Of a stretch of DNA of 60,683 nucleotides, positions 35,368-44,981 are shown in pieces. Where the stretch lies: the NCBI RefSeq assembly GCF_022968825.1, contig NZ_JALHKS010000008.1, forward strand, positions 1-60,683, written 5' to 3'. Source of the DNA: Chryseobacterium salipaludis (GTDB lineage Bacteria > Bacteroidota > Bacteroidia > Flavobacteriales > Weeksellaceae). Both the position numbers and the translations under genes were made by a program. The notes under the pieces were generated by a model, which did not search any database, was not told the origin of the DNA, and worked only from the letters and a program-made list of their open reading frames with translations. Each line of letters starts with the position of its first letter. Within the stretch, counting starts at the first letter, position 1.

Positions 35368-37827
35368 ATGAAAAACAGCAAACCTGCGATTTCCTTCTTT
35401 TTATTATCAGCTGCCATGCTCAGCGGCCAGCAGATTCCTGAAACTGCTAAAAAGGAGCAAGAACTGGAAACCGTAGTAATTAAAGCAAATACGAAAAAAG
35501 GTGCTGCGAACAACCTGCTTTCCCTGCAGCGAAAAGCGGTGGAAGTTACGGAGCGCGTGGGTGCAGAGCAACTTCACAAACAGGGCGTCGGCGACGCCGC
35601 GACCGCCGTGACAAAAGCCAGCGGCACGCAAAAACAGCAAGGCAGCGGACAACTGTCGGTACGCGGCCTGGGCGACCGGTACAACAGCACGACGCTTAAC
35701 GGACTGCCGGTTCCGTCGGATGATCCGGAATACAAAAACCTGAACCTATCTTTATTTACCACCTCGATTATTGAGTATATCAGCTTACATAAGGTCTACC
35801 AGCCAAAACTTCAGGGCGACTTCGGTGGGGCAGGAATTGAAATTACATCAAAGGAACATATCGGCAAACCGTTTCTGTCTGTAAGCTTGGGCAGCAGTAT
35901 CAATCTCCAGACGGGGGGAAGTTCCTCATTTTTTATGCAGGATGGCGCACCGGGCTATTTCGGGTACCATAAAACTACTTTTTCTAAACAGGATCCAGAA
36001 AAGGTCTACCCTTTCCGCAGCAGCTGGAATTTTGAGGACACCGGCACGCCGCACAATTCAAACCTCAGTCTGGAGGGAGGCACTAATATCGGTAAGTTTT
36101 CAGTTTTTGGATATACGGGTTTCAGCAATGATTATTCCTACAGTGAAGGTCAGGAAGGCTTTTATGATGCTTCGGGAGATGCGATCAAAGCCCTGACCGT
36201 GGACCGCTACAGCTACCGGACCAATCACACGTCGCTCCTTAATGTGGCACACCGGCTGGGCCAGCGCAGTAAAATAGCATTCACCAGTAATTTTATACAT
36301 TCTTCAGCACAGGAGGCAAGATTTTTCCAAGGGTATCTGCGGGAAATTGGATCTGAGGTACTGATTAACCGCGGCGACAATAAAATAACTTCACTTTTCA
36401 TCAACCAGCTGTACGGCAGCCACCAACCGGAAAACAGCTGGCAAACCGATTGGGGCATTTCCTACAATGTACTGCAAAGCGACCGCCCGGACCGGCTCCA
36501 GAATACCATCGACGCACGCACCAAACAGTTTATTACGGCAAGTACCATTAATAACCACCGTTATTTCGACGCGCTGAACGACCGCTCTTTCAATGGTTTT
36601 ATTCACCTCGCACGGCAGCTCGGCAGATTTAAAGTTCAGGCCGGCTATCAGGGAACTTATAAAAAGCGGCATTTCGACCATACGACCATCGGCCTAAATT
36701 TCACCCGGCAGTTTACGGCGGATCCTCAGAACGTGGATGCGGTGATTAATGCGGCAAACAACGAGTTTATCAGGTATAACACGTTCCGTACAGACCAGGA
36801 GCAGTTTCTTCCTTTCTGGTATGAATTTAAACAAAATAACCAGTCGGCGTTCCTGCATGCAGATTTTAAGCTGAACGAAAAAGTTACGGCACAGCTCGGC
36901 GGCCGGTACGATTATATTCAGCTGGAAAGCAGCTGGGATGATGCAATTTTCCGCACGGACTCGAAAGAAAAGGAATATAATAAGTTTTTACCGGCCTTCA
37001 ATTTAAAGTATGAAATCAGCGGCCGGCAGAACCTGCGTTTTTCGGCTTCAAAAACCTATATTCTGCCGCAGGCCAAAGAGCTGGTTCCGATCGGATATTA
37101 TGATGTGACGACCAACGTCTACGGAAATCCCAGCCTGTATCCGTCTGATATGTATCATGCCGACCTGAAATGGGAATTGTTTTCCGGGCCGGGTGAAGTA
37201 ATATCGGCCGTTCTGTTTGGAAAATATCTGTTGAACCCGATTTCGCGTACCACTTATTCCACCGCGGCCTCCAGCGACATGACGTATTTCAATATCGCTG
37301 ATTACGGAATGGTTGCCGGTGCGGAAGTGGAAATCCGGAAAGACCTCTTTCGAAATTCTTCTTCCAGACTCTACACGTTCCTGAATGCGACCGTGATGCA
37401 TTCTGACCAAAAACTGAAAACCGAGCAGACTTTCGCTCAAGAAAACAACGGCAAAACGATTCAGTTCAGCGGTCAGACTCACGATAAAATTCAGGGCGTG
37501 GCCGACCTGCTGGCAAACCTTAATCTTGGATATCAAATAAAAGCAGGTAATGAACAGGATTTCGACTTTGTAGTTTCCTACAGTTATGCGGGCGAAAGCG
37601 TATTTGCGCTGGGCACCAATCGGTCGGGCAATTTTTATGAAACGTCGGTTCACCAGCTGGATGCCCATTTGCGGTACCGCTTACGGCAAATCGGACTCGG
37701 TTTGTCAGCGAAAAACCTGCTTAACCCAGACCATACCATTGAGCAGCGTACGAGCAACCGAACGCATATTCATAAAAGTTATTCGGCCGGCACGGAGCTG
37801 GGCCTCACACTTTCGTATCTATTTTAA
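35368..37827 (+). CDS. TonB-dependent outer-membrane receptor
   Basis: 819 residues with a signal peptide (to about Gln21), a TonB-box-like segment (ELETVVIKA), a plug domain (about 40-170: SVRGLGDRYNSTTLNGLPVP) and a 22-strand barrel ending in LTLSYLF, whose terminal Phe fits barrel assembly. It imports a ligand through the outer membrane using TonB energy. Next to a beta-helix lipoprotein gene (14-base gap) and under a Pho-box-like site, a phosphate-containing ligand is a reasonable guess. No carboxypeptidase-like N-terminal domain, so it is not SusC-type. Confidence 0.92.
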   Translation: MKNSKPAISFFLLSAAMLSGQQIPETAKKEQELETVVIKANTKKGAANNLLSLQRKAVEVTERVGAEQLHKQGVGDAATAVTKASGTQKQQGSGQLSVRGLGDRYNSTTLNGLPVPSDDPEYKNLNLSLFTTSIIEYISLHKVYQPKLQGDFGGAGIEITSKEHIGKPFLSVSLGSSINLQTGGSSSFFMQDGAPGYFGYHKTTFSKQDPEKVYPFRSSWNFEDTGTPHNSNLSLEGGTNIGKFSVFGYTGFSNDYSYSEGQEGFYDASGDAIKALTVDRYSYRTNHTSLLNVAHRLGQRSKIAFTSNFIHSSAQEARFFQGYLREIGSEVLINRGDNKITSLFINQLYGSHQPENSWQTDWGISYNVLQSDRPDRLQNTIDARTKQFITASTINNHRYFDALNDRSFNGFIHLARQLGRFKVQAGYQGTYKKRHFDHTTIGLNFTRQFTADPQNVDAVINAANNEFIRYNTFRTDQEQFLPFWYEFKQNNQSAFLHADFKLNEKVTAQLGGRYDYIQLESSWDDAIFRTDSKEKEYNKFLPAFNLKYEISGRQNLRFSASKTYILPQAKELVPIGYYDVTTNVYGNPSLYPSDMYHADLKWELFSGPGEVISAVLFGKYLLNPISRTTYSTAASSDMTYFNIADYGMVAGAEVEIRKDLFRNSSSRLYTFLNATVMHSDQKLKTEQTFAQENNGKTIQFSGQTHDKIQGVADLLANLNLGYQIKAGNEQDFDFVVSYSYAGESVFALGTNRSGNFYETSVHQLDAHLRYRLRQIGLGLSAKNLLNPDHTIEQRTSNRTHIHKSYSAGTELGLTLSYLF

Positions 37828-37841
37828 TCTAAATAAAAAAA

Positions 37842-39053
37842 ATGAAAAAGACTATTTTACAAGCGGCATTATGCCTGACCCTGATGACTACCCTCAGCAC
37901 AGCAGTTTCCTGCGGAAGAGAAGATGAAACAACGGCCATCGCACCTGAATTAATGGATCCGGCTAATTTCAAAGGAACAATTGCGGCCGGCACAACTTTA
38001 ACGCTGGACCCCGCCAAAACTTATAAGCTCACCGGCCGGCTGCTCGTGGAAAAAGGAGCCACGCTGAATATCCCGGCCGGTACCCGAATCGTGGCGGCGC
38101 AGGGAGCTAATTATCTTATTGTGGACCGCGGCGGCAAATTAAACATTAGCGGAACGGCCGCACAGCCGGTGGTTTTCGAAGGAGAAAAACATACCCAAGG
38201 GTACTGGGGAGGCATCGTTATTCTGGGAAATGCACCTACGAACCGCAGTGCATCCGGCACCTCGACCTCGGAGCTCGGAGATATGGTGTACGGCGGAACG
38301 AATCCGGCAGATAATTCCGGCTCAATTCAATATCTGGTTATCAAAGACAGCGGATTTAAGTACAATCCGGAGAAGGAGTTTAACGGTCTTTCTTTATTTG
38401 GCGTAGGCAGCGGAACTAAGATTTCGCACGTATCGATTCTGAACGGAGCTGATGACGGTGTGGAGTTTTTCGGCGGAAATGTGAATGCAGACCATCTTGT
38501 GATCATCGGTGTGGGGGATGACAGCGTGGACTGGACGGAAGGCTGGCAGGGAAAAGCGGAATATATTTATGCAGCACGGCACAAGGAATTTATCAATTCG
38601 GCTGAACCCGGCAACCGCGGCATTGAAGCAGACACCCAGGATACCGATCCCAATACCACCAATGGCAACGGCGCCTCTAACCCGGAACTGAAAAACATAA
38701 CCCTGATCGGCAATCCAAAAGGTTCCGAATCGCAGGGCATGAAAATCCGCGCGGGTTCGAACGGCAAATTTGATAATGTAGTCATCGCGAACTTTTCCAC
38801 CGGCCTGGATCTGGAAACGGACCGGACTTTCAACTGGTTTTTAAATGGTAATTATATAACAAACATCCGTTTTGTGAATGTGACAACGCCTTGGAAAGCA
38901 AAAGCGACTACGGCTTTCCCGGCACCGGATCTTTCTCAAATTTTCACTCTGAATACCGGGGCCACCGGCGCAGGTAACGGCACAGCGCTGCCGGATTGGG
39001 CCAAAAGCTGGTCAGGTTACAGCAGCTTTGACGTCAGCGAGGCGGGTAATTAG
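37842..39053 (+). CDS. Parallel beta-helix lipoprotein
   Basis: 403 residues with a lipoprotein signal (STAVSC, Cys24). Repeated short strands with Gly/Asn turns (LLVEKGATLNIPAGTRIVAA; LSLFGVGSGTKISHVSI; DDGVEFFGG) are those of a right-handed beta-helix. Similar proteins are often mislabelled as transporters. It follows the receptor by 14 bases and is probably its surface or periplasmic partner. The ligand is unknown; phosphate-linked regulation is inferred from the upstream site. Confidence 0.8.
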   Translation: MKKTILQAALCLTLMTTLSTAVSCGREDETTAIAPELMDPANFKGTIAAGTTLTLDPAKTYKLTGRLLVEKGATLNIPAGTRIVAAQGANYLIVDRGGKLNISGTAAQPVVFEGEKHTQGYWGGIVILGNAPTNRSASGTSTSELGDMVYGGTNPADNSGSIQYLVIKDSGFKYNPEKEFNGLSLFGVGSGTKISHVSILNGADDGVEFFGGNVNADHLVIIGVGDDSVDWTEGWQGKAEYIYAARHKEFINSAEPGNRGIEADTQDTDPNTTNGNGASNPELKNITLIGNPKGSESQGMKIRAGSNGKFDNVVIANFSTGLDLETDRTFNWFLNGNYITNIRFVNVTTPWKAKATTAFPAPDLSQIFTLNTGATGAGNGTALPDWAKSWSGYSSFDVSEAGN

Positions 39054-39073
39054 TAAATAACAGAGATACGAAG

Positions 39074-39100
39074 AACCACCGCGAGACGGTGGTTTTTTTT
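39074..39100 (+). terminator. Intrinsic terminator of the receptor operon
   Basis: Stem AACCACCG/CGGTGGTT, loop CGAGA, then eight T. It lies directly before the end of the convergent barstar gene. Confidence 0.88.
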
Positions 39101-39102
39101 AT

Positions 39103-39387
39103 TTATTCATCTTCATATTGCGTGAGGTACGTCGAGTACGTAAACCCTTCGTTTTCATCTTCGGCATCGTCCAGCGTTGACATCAGGTCTTCGAAATCTT
39201 CGAGCTGTTCCACATTCAGATTCACGAGTTCCAGATGAAGCGGCAGCGGCACAAAACCGGTCAGCGCGTCGTACAACGCATCCAGATTGTCACCGAAGCC
39301 TTCGGGCAGGGTCAGTTTTTGTTTTAATTCACCGAAGAAATCTTCGTAGTCCCCAAGATGGGTAAAGTCAATATATACGGTTGCCAT
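39103..39387 (-). CDS. Barstar-family ribonuclease inhibitor
   Basis: 94 residues: [39 protein letters not shown] (the barstar signature helix with the Asp/Glu-rich face) and a terminal strand. Barstar binds barnase's active site and protects the producer. It follows the barnase-type gene by 32 bases on the same strand, so toxin and inhibitor form a pair. Confidence 0.92.
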   Translation of the reverse strand: MATVYIDFTHLGDYEDFFGELKQKLTLPEGFGDNLDALYDALTGFVPLPLHLELVNLNVEQLEDFEDLMSTLDDAEDENEGFTYSTYLTQYEDE

Positions 39388-39419
39388 ATTTTAATTTTAA
39401 ATCCTATTGATGGTCAGGT

Positions 39420-39905
39420 TTATTGCGGAGTAAATGTTTTGTAATGATCGGTGGTGAGCCAGACCTTGCCGGCGTCGGTAAATACAATCCGGTCTGTTCC
39501 GCGATGCCCGCACCGGTAGTTCACATCCGCTTCATAATATACAGCGGCGAGCGGAAGTTTGCGTTCACGGTTTTTAAATACATCACCACCGATGGCGCGA
39601 CCGGGCAATACATCACAAAGATTCTTTTTGCCGGCAATCCAGCCTTTTGCTCTTGCTTCTTTTTTAGTCAGATAATAATGCGGGAGCCGGTGGTGTTCTT
39701 TCACATAACTCATCACCGTTTCGGCGCGGGTCAGTTGCTCCACAGAAGCAGGTACCGGCGGCTGTTCGTACGCGGTTACGTCCGGCGCTGCAGTATTTTC
39801 ATCAGGACGATCTGCCGTCCAGGTAGTAAAGAGATACATCAACAGGAAAGCGGAGAGCAGACCGATGATGAAAATCAGGACCAGTTTGAGGCGTTCTTTG
39901 TTCAT
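39420..39905 (-). CDS. Barnase-type ribonuclease with N-terminal membrane segment
   Basis: 161 residues. A single hydrophobic segment (about 7-29) and a Pro-rich linker precede a full barnase domain (about 55-160). Residues matching barnase's active site are all present: Lys81 (Lys27 in barnase), Glu125 (Glu73), Arg135 and Arg139 (Arg83, Arg87), His154 (His102) in TTDHYKTF. It should cleave RNA after guanine. The membrane segment may be an uncleaved signal or an anchor, so the enzyme would face the periplasm or be released. The gene starts 9 bases after nadE, giving an nadE-barnase-barstar order. Confidence 0.92.
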   Translation of the reverse strand: MNKERLKLVLIFIIGLLSAFLLMYLFTTWTADRPDENTAAPDVTAYEQPPVPASVEQLTRAETVMSYVKEHHRLPHYYLTKKEARAKGWIAGKKNLCDVLPGRAIGGDVFKNRERKLPLAAVYYEADVNYRCGHRGTDRIVFTDAGKVWLTTDHYKTFTPQ

Positions 39906-39914
39906 TCTGATATT

Positions 39915-40706
39915 TTAATCGCGCCATTCGGCCGGGATCATGCACACGGGAATCGGTTGTATTTTATGCTGGGCTGCTTTATTCATGCGACGGAAGATTT
40001 CAAATACTTCGCGGTCACGACCTGTGTAGTCGTCGGCTGTTTTGGTTCCCCACTCCTTCTGGATTTTTTCCAGCTCGGGATAGGAGGCGCCGATCTGCTG
40101 TTCGTCGGTACGGGATTCATCCCACAGACCGTCTGCCGGAATGGCATTTTGAACAGATTCCACGAGATTCAGGCTGCGCGCCAGTTCATATACTTCGGTT
40201 TTATACAAGTCCGCAATGGGTGACACATCCACGCCGCCGTCGCCGTATTTTGTGAAGAAGCCAACACCGAAATCCTCCACCTTGTTGCCGGTACCGCAGA
40301 CCAGCAGGCTGTTGATCTGACCGTAATAATATAAAGTCAGCATCCGAAGGCGGGAACGTGTATTGGCCAGCGCCAGCTTCTGGACTTCCGAAATTGCAGT
40401 TTCTGTAATGAAACTGTTATATAACTGGTCAAACGCAGGTGTCAGATCCACGCTTGCCGTGCGCACATTTGTGAATTTATTTTTCATATCAGTCATATGC
40501 TCCTGCGCCCGGCTGACTTCGTCCGGATGCTGACGAATGGGCATTTCTAACAACAACGTATCGAGTCCCGTCCTGGCGCACAAGGCGGAAACCACAGCTG
40601 AGTCAATTCCGCCGGAAACCCCGATCACGTACCCGCGGACGCCGGCATGCTGAGCATATTCGCGCAACCAGCTCACTATTTTATCAATTACTTTTTCTAC
40701 CTGCAT
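39915..40706 (-). CDS. nadE: NAD synthetase (ammonia-dependent)
   Basis: 263 residues with the P-loop-like SGGIDSAVVSAL near residue 30, NTRSRLRMLTLYYYGQ and VCGTGNKVEDFGVGFFTKYG, which bind ATP and deamido-NAD. It makes NAD from nicotinate adenine dinucleotide and ammonia. There is no glutaminase domain, so it is the short form. Confidence 0.95.
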   Translation of the reverse strand: MQVEKVIDKIVSWLREYAQHAGVRGYVIGVSGGIDSAVVSALCARTGLDTLLLEMPIRQHPDEVSRAQEHMTDMKNKFTNVRTASVDLTPAFDQLYNSFITETAISEVQKLALANTRSRLRMLTLYYYGQINSLLVCGTGNKVEDFGVGFFTKYGDGGVDVSPIADLYKTEVYELARSLNLVESVQNAIPADGLWDESRTDEQQIGASYPELEKIQKEWGTKTADDYTGRDREVFEIFRRMNKAAQHKIQPIPVCMIPAEWRD

Positions 40707-40760
40707 TTTTTTTGTTTTAAAACAGCTTTGTATGCAAAAGGCCTTCCCTTAAAATTTGCT

Positions 40761-40768
40761 TATTTTTG
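40761..40768 (+). promoter_or_regulatory. Promoter -7 element of gldBC
   Basis: TATTTTTG at 40761-40768 fits TAnnTTTG and lies 24 bases before the gldB start, a normal distance. No well-spaced TTG is seen upstream, so only the -7 box is assigned. Confidence 0.45.
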
Positions 40769-40792
40769 CCGCGTTAATATGACGTAAAAATA

Positions 40793-41776
40793 ATGAAGTT
40801 TTTCAGAATTCCTTTCTTTTTACTTTTAGCGCTGATCACTATTATTTCCTGCAAGAAAGAAGGAGAAAATCCCTGGCAGAAACAGGAAGTTGCGGAGGCG
40901 CCAAGTGTGCAGGTCACCGATTTATCGAAAGAGTTTTACGATACAACTATTTCACTGGAGCAATTCAGCCAGAAATACCCGTGGTTTCAGGGAACCGTTT
41001 CGGATGAAGATTATGCCCTGCGACGCCAAGATGCCGATGAGCAGAAAATTTATAAGGAAGCGATCTCTAAACTAGACGTTGCCAAACTGCAAAAAGAACT
41101 GGGAAAGCTATTCGCGCAGATACAAGTTTATTTTCCGGACTTTAAAACGCCGCATGTGTATTTGTATTCGTCCGTTTTGGAAGGTGCACTGGATCCTGTT
41201 TTTTATTATAAGGAAGAAGACAAACTTTTCATCGATATTACGGGATTTATGGGAGAAAACAATGCCAATTACAAAGGAATGGAGCAGTATTTCCAGAAAT
41301 CGATGAATCCGCAGAATATGGTACCGAAGGTGTCGCAGATTCTGGGTGAGCATTTTTTACCACCGCTGCAGAACCAGCAGAAGTTTCTGGACCAGATCAT
41401 CCATGAGGGAAAACTGCTGATTTTGCAGGATGCGTTTTTGATCGGTGAACCGGACTACCTCAAAATCAATTATACGCCGGAGCAATATGAATGGGCCGCA
41501 TTTCACGAGGCCGACATCTGGAATTATTTTGTGGAAAACAACCTGGTATTCAGCGATGATGCCAGGCTGGCCGAACGCTTTATCCGTCCCGGGCCATTTT
41601 CAAAATTCTACACAGAAATTGATAATGAATCTTCGCCACAAATCGGGCGATACAGCGGATGGCAGATTTGCCGGACTTATTTTAAAGAAAAACCTGAAAC
41701 AAAACTGCCCGACTTCCTGATGATGGATGCCCGGCAAATTTTTAATGAAAGTAATTACAAACCTAAAAACCCATGA
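40793..41776 (+). CDS. gldB: Gliding motility lipoprotein GldB
   Basis: 327 residues with a lipoprotein signal (ALITIISC, Cys20) and the GldB domain, including PDFKTPHVYLYSSVLEGALD, FLPPLQNQQKFLDQIIHEGK and a terminal GRYSGWQICRTYFKEKP. GldB is an inner-membrane/periplasmic lipoprotein needed for gliding in Flavobacterium johnsoniae. In non-gliding Weeksellaceae it persists, with a probable role linked to cell envelope or T9SS. It overlaps gldC by 4 bases. Confidence 0.93.
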   Translation: MKFFRIPFFLLLALITIISCKKEGENPWQKQEVAEAPSVQVTDLSKEFYDTTISLEQFSQKYPWFQGTVSDEDYALRRQDADEQKIYKEAISKLDVAKLQKELGKLFAQIQVYFPDFKTPHVYLYSSVLEGALDPVFYYKEEDKLFIDITGFMGENNANYKGMEQYFQKSMNPQNMVPKVSQILGEHFLPPLQNQQKFLDQIIHEGKLLILQDAFLIGEPDYLKINYTPEQYEWAAFHEADIWNYFVENNLVFSDDARLAERFIRPGPFSKFYTEIDNESSPQIGRYSGWQICRTYFKEKPETKLPDFLMMDARQIFNESNYKPKNP

Positions 41777-42099
41777 GAAAAACACAGATTACCATCGATG
41801 TAGAACTCGATGAAAACCATATTCCCGAAACACTGACCTGGAATGCCGAGGATGGCGGCGTCGATAAGCAGGAAACCAAAGCTGCGATGATTTCCGTGTG
41901 GGATGATCAGCGTATGGAAGCGCTCAGAATCGACCTCTGGACGAAGGATATGCCGGTTGATCAGATGAAAATGTTCCTGCACCAGATTCTGGTATCGATG
42001 AGCCAGACCTACGAACGGGCCACCGGTGAAGACGATGTTGCGGCCTGGATAGCAGAAATGGCAGAAGAATTTTCGAAGCGTTCTGCCATCAGAATGTAA
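41773..42099 (+). CDS. gldC: Gliding motility protein GldC
   Basis: 108 residues, cytoplasmic: KTQITIDVELDENHIPETLTW, AMISVWDDQRMEALRIDLWT and KDMPVDQMKMFLHQILVSM, matching GldC throughout. It is thought to support GldB. The ATGA overlap with gldB shows translational coupling. Confidence 0.95.
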   Translation: MRKTQITIDVELDENHIPETLTWNAEDGGVDKQETKAAMISVWDDQRMEALRIDLWTKDMPVDQMKMFLHQILVSMSQTYERATGEDDVAAWIAEMAEEFSKRSAIRM

Positions 42100-42108
42100 G
42101 TAAGCGAA

Positions 42109-42136
42109 AACGCCGGCTCTTCCGCCGGCGTTTTTT
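42109..42136 (+). terminator. Intrinsic terminator of gldBC
   Basis: Stem AACGCCGGC/GCCGGCGTT with a six-base loop and a run of six T, 10 bases after gldC. Confidence 0.9.
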
Positions 42137-42156
42137 GATTGGTTTATATGAGAAGG

Positions 42157-43608
42157 TTACTTTTTTATAAATTTAAGTGTGGTAGTTTCTCCGTTTCCTG
42201 AGATTTTGATCAGGTACACACCTTTCACCAGCTTAGCCACTGAAATTTGATCGCCATCGTTTTTACCGGAGCTTACTATTTTGCCGGACATATCCATAAT
42301 CTGATATGATACAGCTGCGTTTATTCCCTGAACTTTAAAACCGTCAGTAACCATCGTGGGTGCTATAGAGATTTTTTTAGCTTGTGCTATATTTTCTCCG
42401 GTAGCCAGCAGAGGTTGGGACGACAAATACGGATAGCCGTCATTTACGGCAGGATTCTGCACCCATATTGTTTCGGTTCTGCCCGCATTCAGCGTGGTTG
42501 CAAAAGCAGGTGTTTTCATCTCTGCGGTCTGCTTGCCGGTGATATCCAGCGTTAGGGGAGCACCCATAAAGGTACCCACCGGTTCTTCCGTATTCACCGT
42601 TGCATCATAGTAGGCATTCTGGATGGTTATATTACCGACCGTTCCAATAAAGGCACCGACATCGGGCGTTATGCTTACGGTTCCTGTTGAATATACATTT
42701 TTAAAATCGCCGGTATTCTGAACTGCACCGGCAAAACCACCGACTGATTGTACCGTAGCGGTAACATTGGCGCGGCTGTAGCTGTCTTCGATTTTATTAA
42801 CGGTAGGACCAAAAGCAAAAGTGATAAAGCCTGTGAAACCGCCAACGAAATACTGTCCGTTCACTTCCCCTTCTACAAAAGACTTTGAAATAAGTGAATT
42901 ATTCCAGGATGTCCCTGCAAAACCACCGATTTGATTCTGACCTGTAATTTTGCCTTGTGCTGAACAGTTCATTACGGTAGAATTGCTCAGGACAGCGCCG
43001 GTGAATATACCGCCATTGTATTCTGTTAAGGTAATGTCAGCATTTTTCACGTGACAGTTTTCCACTGTACTGCCCGTGGTGATATTAGCAATGAAGGCAC
43101 CGGAAGTATCAGTACCATATATTTTAGCGCCGTCCAGGGTGAGATTTTTTACCGTCGCACCGATAAATTGCCCAAATAAGCCGAGCCAGTCACCCCCTTC
43201 CCGGTTAATCATCAGATTGGAAACTACTTTATTATTTCCCTCAAAATTACCGGAAAAGGGATTGTTATTATTGTAGCCGATAGGATCCCACAAGTGCGCG
43301 CCGATGTCCACATTCTGCATTAGTTTTATATTTTTACCGGTGAAGGTATTACCGGCAGCAACCAACTTGGCAAGACCTGCCAGTTCAGCCGCGGTACTGA
43401 GTTCAAAACTGGTGTCAGCGGCATTGTACCAGCTCGTGTCAGCGTAATCCTTCCAATTGCTCACAGGGAAGTCAGCTAAAAATGCAGGTTTCTGAACTTT
43501 GTACACAACAGCGTTGGCAGGCAGATGGTTCATCATTTTCCCCTGCTGGGTTTGCGCCAGACCTAAAGAGGCAGCAGCAATACTTAAGACAGTAAAGTAT
43601 TTTTTCAT
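42157..43608 (-). CDS. T9SS-secreted GLUG-repeat protein
   Basis: 483 residues: signal peptide (to about Gln21), a beta-helical middle (about 60-370) with repeated VGGFAG/IGGFAG turns of the GLUG motif, and a C-terminal type A sorting domain (about 410-483: ISIAPTMVTDGFKVQ ... VKGVYLIKISGNGETTTLKF) that directs it through T9SS. The helix is probably adhesin-like or peptidase-associated. No catalytic motif is seen. It stands alone between gldC and the metB-like gene. Confidence 0.88.
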   Translation of the reverse strand: MKKYFTVLSIAAASLGLAQTQQGKMMNHLPANAVVYKVQKPAFLADFPVSNWKDYADTSWYNAADTSFELSTAAELAGLAKLVAAGNTFTGKNIKLMQNVDIGAHLWDPIGYNNNNPFSGNFEGNNKVVSNLMINREGGDWLGLFGQFIGATVKNLTLDGAKIYGTDTSGAFIANITTGSTVENCHVKNADITLTEYNGGIFTGAVLSNSTVMNCSAQGKITGQNQIGGFAGTSWNNSLISKSFVEGEVNGQYFVGGFTGFITFAFGPTVNKIEDSYSRANVTATVQSVGGFAGAVQNTGDFKNVYSTGTVSITPDVGAFIGTVGNITIQNAYYDATVNTEEPVGTFMGAPLTLDITGKQTAEMKTPAFATTLNAGRTETIWVQNPAVNDGYPYLSSQPLLATGENIAQAKKISIAPTMVTDGFKVQGINAAVSYQIMDMSGKIVSSGKNDGDQISVAKLVKGVYLIKISGNGETTTLKFIKK

Positions 43609-43769
43609 AAACTTAATATTGATTTGGTGCTAAAATAGGATTTATTTAGCTTTCATCCCAAATAATATTCAATAAAGAAGTTAAAGACATTACGTTTTAA
43701 AAACAGAGTAGGCAGCAGTTAATTTTTCTGGTTTAAATTAGTCCGCAATAATTTCATGTTATAAAAAAG

Positions 43770-43777
43770 TATCTTTG
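43770..43777 (+). promoter_or_regulatory. Promoter -7 element of the trans-sulfuration gene
   Basis: TATCTTTG fits TAnnTTTG. Transcription would begin at about 43783, after the upstream in-frame ATG at 43775, so translation must use the ATG at 43805. Confidence 0.5.
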
Positions 43778-43804
43778 AACCAGATTTATTTTAAAACTTC
43801 TATT

Positions 43805-44977
43805 ATGAAATTTGACACAAAAGTAATCCACGGCGGACAACAGCCGGAGCGTGTGACCGGCTCGGTAAATATTCCTGTTTTTCTTACCTCTACGTTCGCA
43901 CAACAATCACCCGGGGTTCACTCGGGATATGAATATTCACGGGCGGCCAACCCAACCCGGCAGGCACTGGAAGACAGTCTGGCCAGCATCGAAAATGGTG
44001 CGCGCGGTCTGGCTTTTGGTTCCGGCCTGGCAGCAATCGACTGTGTGTTAAAACTGCTGAATCCAGGCGATGAAGTCATTGCAGTGGATGATTTATATGG
44101 TGGTTCCTACCGCATGTTTACCCGCCTGTTTGAAAAATATCAACTGAAATTCTCTTTCGTTTCTTTTGAAGACGTGCCCTCCATTGCGGAGCTGATTACA
44201 GACAAAACCCGTCTTATCTGGCTGGAAACACCCACTAATCCGCTGATGAAACTGGTGGATATTCGCGCCGTGGCGGAATTCGTGAAAGGACGAAATATCC
44301 TGGTTGCGGTAGACAATACCTTTGCGACGCCATACAGCCAGCGGCCGCTGGATCTGGGCGCTGATATCGTCATGCACTCTGCCACCAAATACCTGGGCGG
44401 CCATTCGGATGTGATTGCCGGCGCGCTGATTGCCAAAACGCCGGAGCTGGGCGAACAACTGCATTTCATTCAGTTTGCCAGCGGTGGGATTTTAGGACCG
44501 CACGATTCATACCTGGTGCTGCGCGGGATCAAAACGCTGGCGCTGCGGATGCAAAGACATTCTGAAAACGGTATGCAGATCGCGCAGTATTTGGAACAAC
44601 ATCCTGCCGTGGACAAAGTATTCTACCCCGGCCTGGAATCGCATCCGCAACATGAACTGGCCGTACAGCAGATGCGCGCCATGGGCGGCATGGTTTCTTT
44701 TACCTTCAAATCCGGCGAGAAACAAGACGCGCTGACATTCCTGGAATCGCTGAACGTATTTACGCTCGCAGAATCCCTGGGCGGTGTGGAAAGTCTGGCG
44801 AACCATCCTACGCTGATGACCCACGCCTCTATTCCGGCAGAAAAAAGAGCGGAGCTCGGAATTACCGATGACCTGGTCCGTTTAAGTGTCGGCATTGAAG
44901 ATGCGGAAGATCTGATTGCTGATGTTGAGCAGGCTTTCGCTGCCGTAGAAAAAATGCAACCTGCTTCCAAAGTGTAG
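43805..44977 (+). CDS. Cystathionine gamma-synthase/lyase-type PLP enzyme
   Basis: About 390 residues of the Cys/Met metabolism PLP family: KVIHGGQQPERVTGSVNIPV, YEYSRAANPTRQALE, LPLP pocket DDLYGGSYRMF and the Lys-binding SATKYLGGHSDV. The start at 43805 is chosen over an ATG 10 codons upstream because of the promoter position and because the family begins here. It interconverts homocysteine, cystathionine and cysteine intermediates. Synthase and lyase cannot be separated by eye. The tsaC-like gene follows after 4 bases. Confidence 0.9.
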   Translation: MKFDTKVIHGGQQPERVTGSVNIPVFLTSTFAQQSPGVHSGYEYSRAANPTRQALEDSLASIENGARGLAFGSGLAAIDCVLKLLNPGDEVIAVDDLYGGSYRMFTRLFEKYQLKFSFVSFEDVPSIAELITDKTRLIWLETPTNPLMKLVDIRAVAEFVKGRNILVAVDNTFATPYSQRPLDLGADIVMHSATKYLGGHSDVIAGALIAKTPELGEQLHFIQFASGGILGPHDSYLVLRGIKTLALRMQRHSENGMQIAQYLEQHPAVDKVFYPGLESHPQHELAVQQMRAMGGMVSFTFKSGEKQDALTFLESLNVFTLAESLGGVESLANHPTLMTHASIPAEKRAELGITDDLVRLSVGIEDAEDLIADVEQAFAAVEKMQPASKV

Positions 44978-44981
44978 ATTA

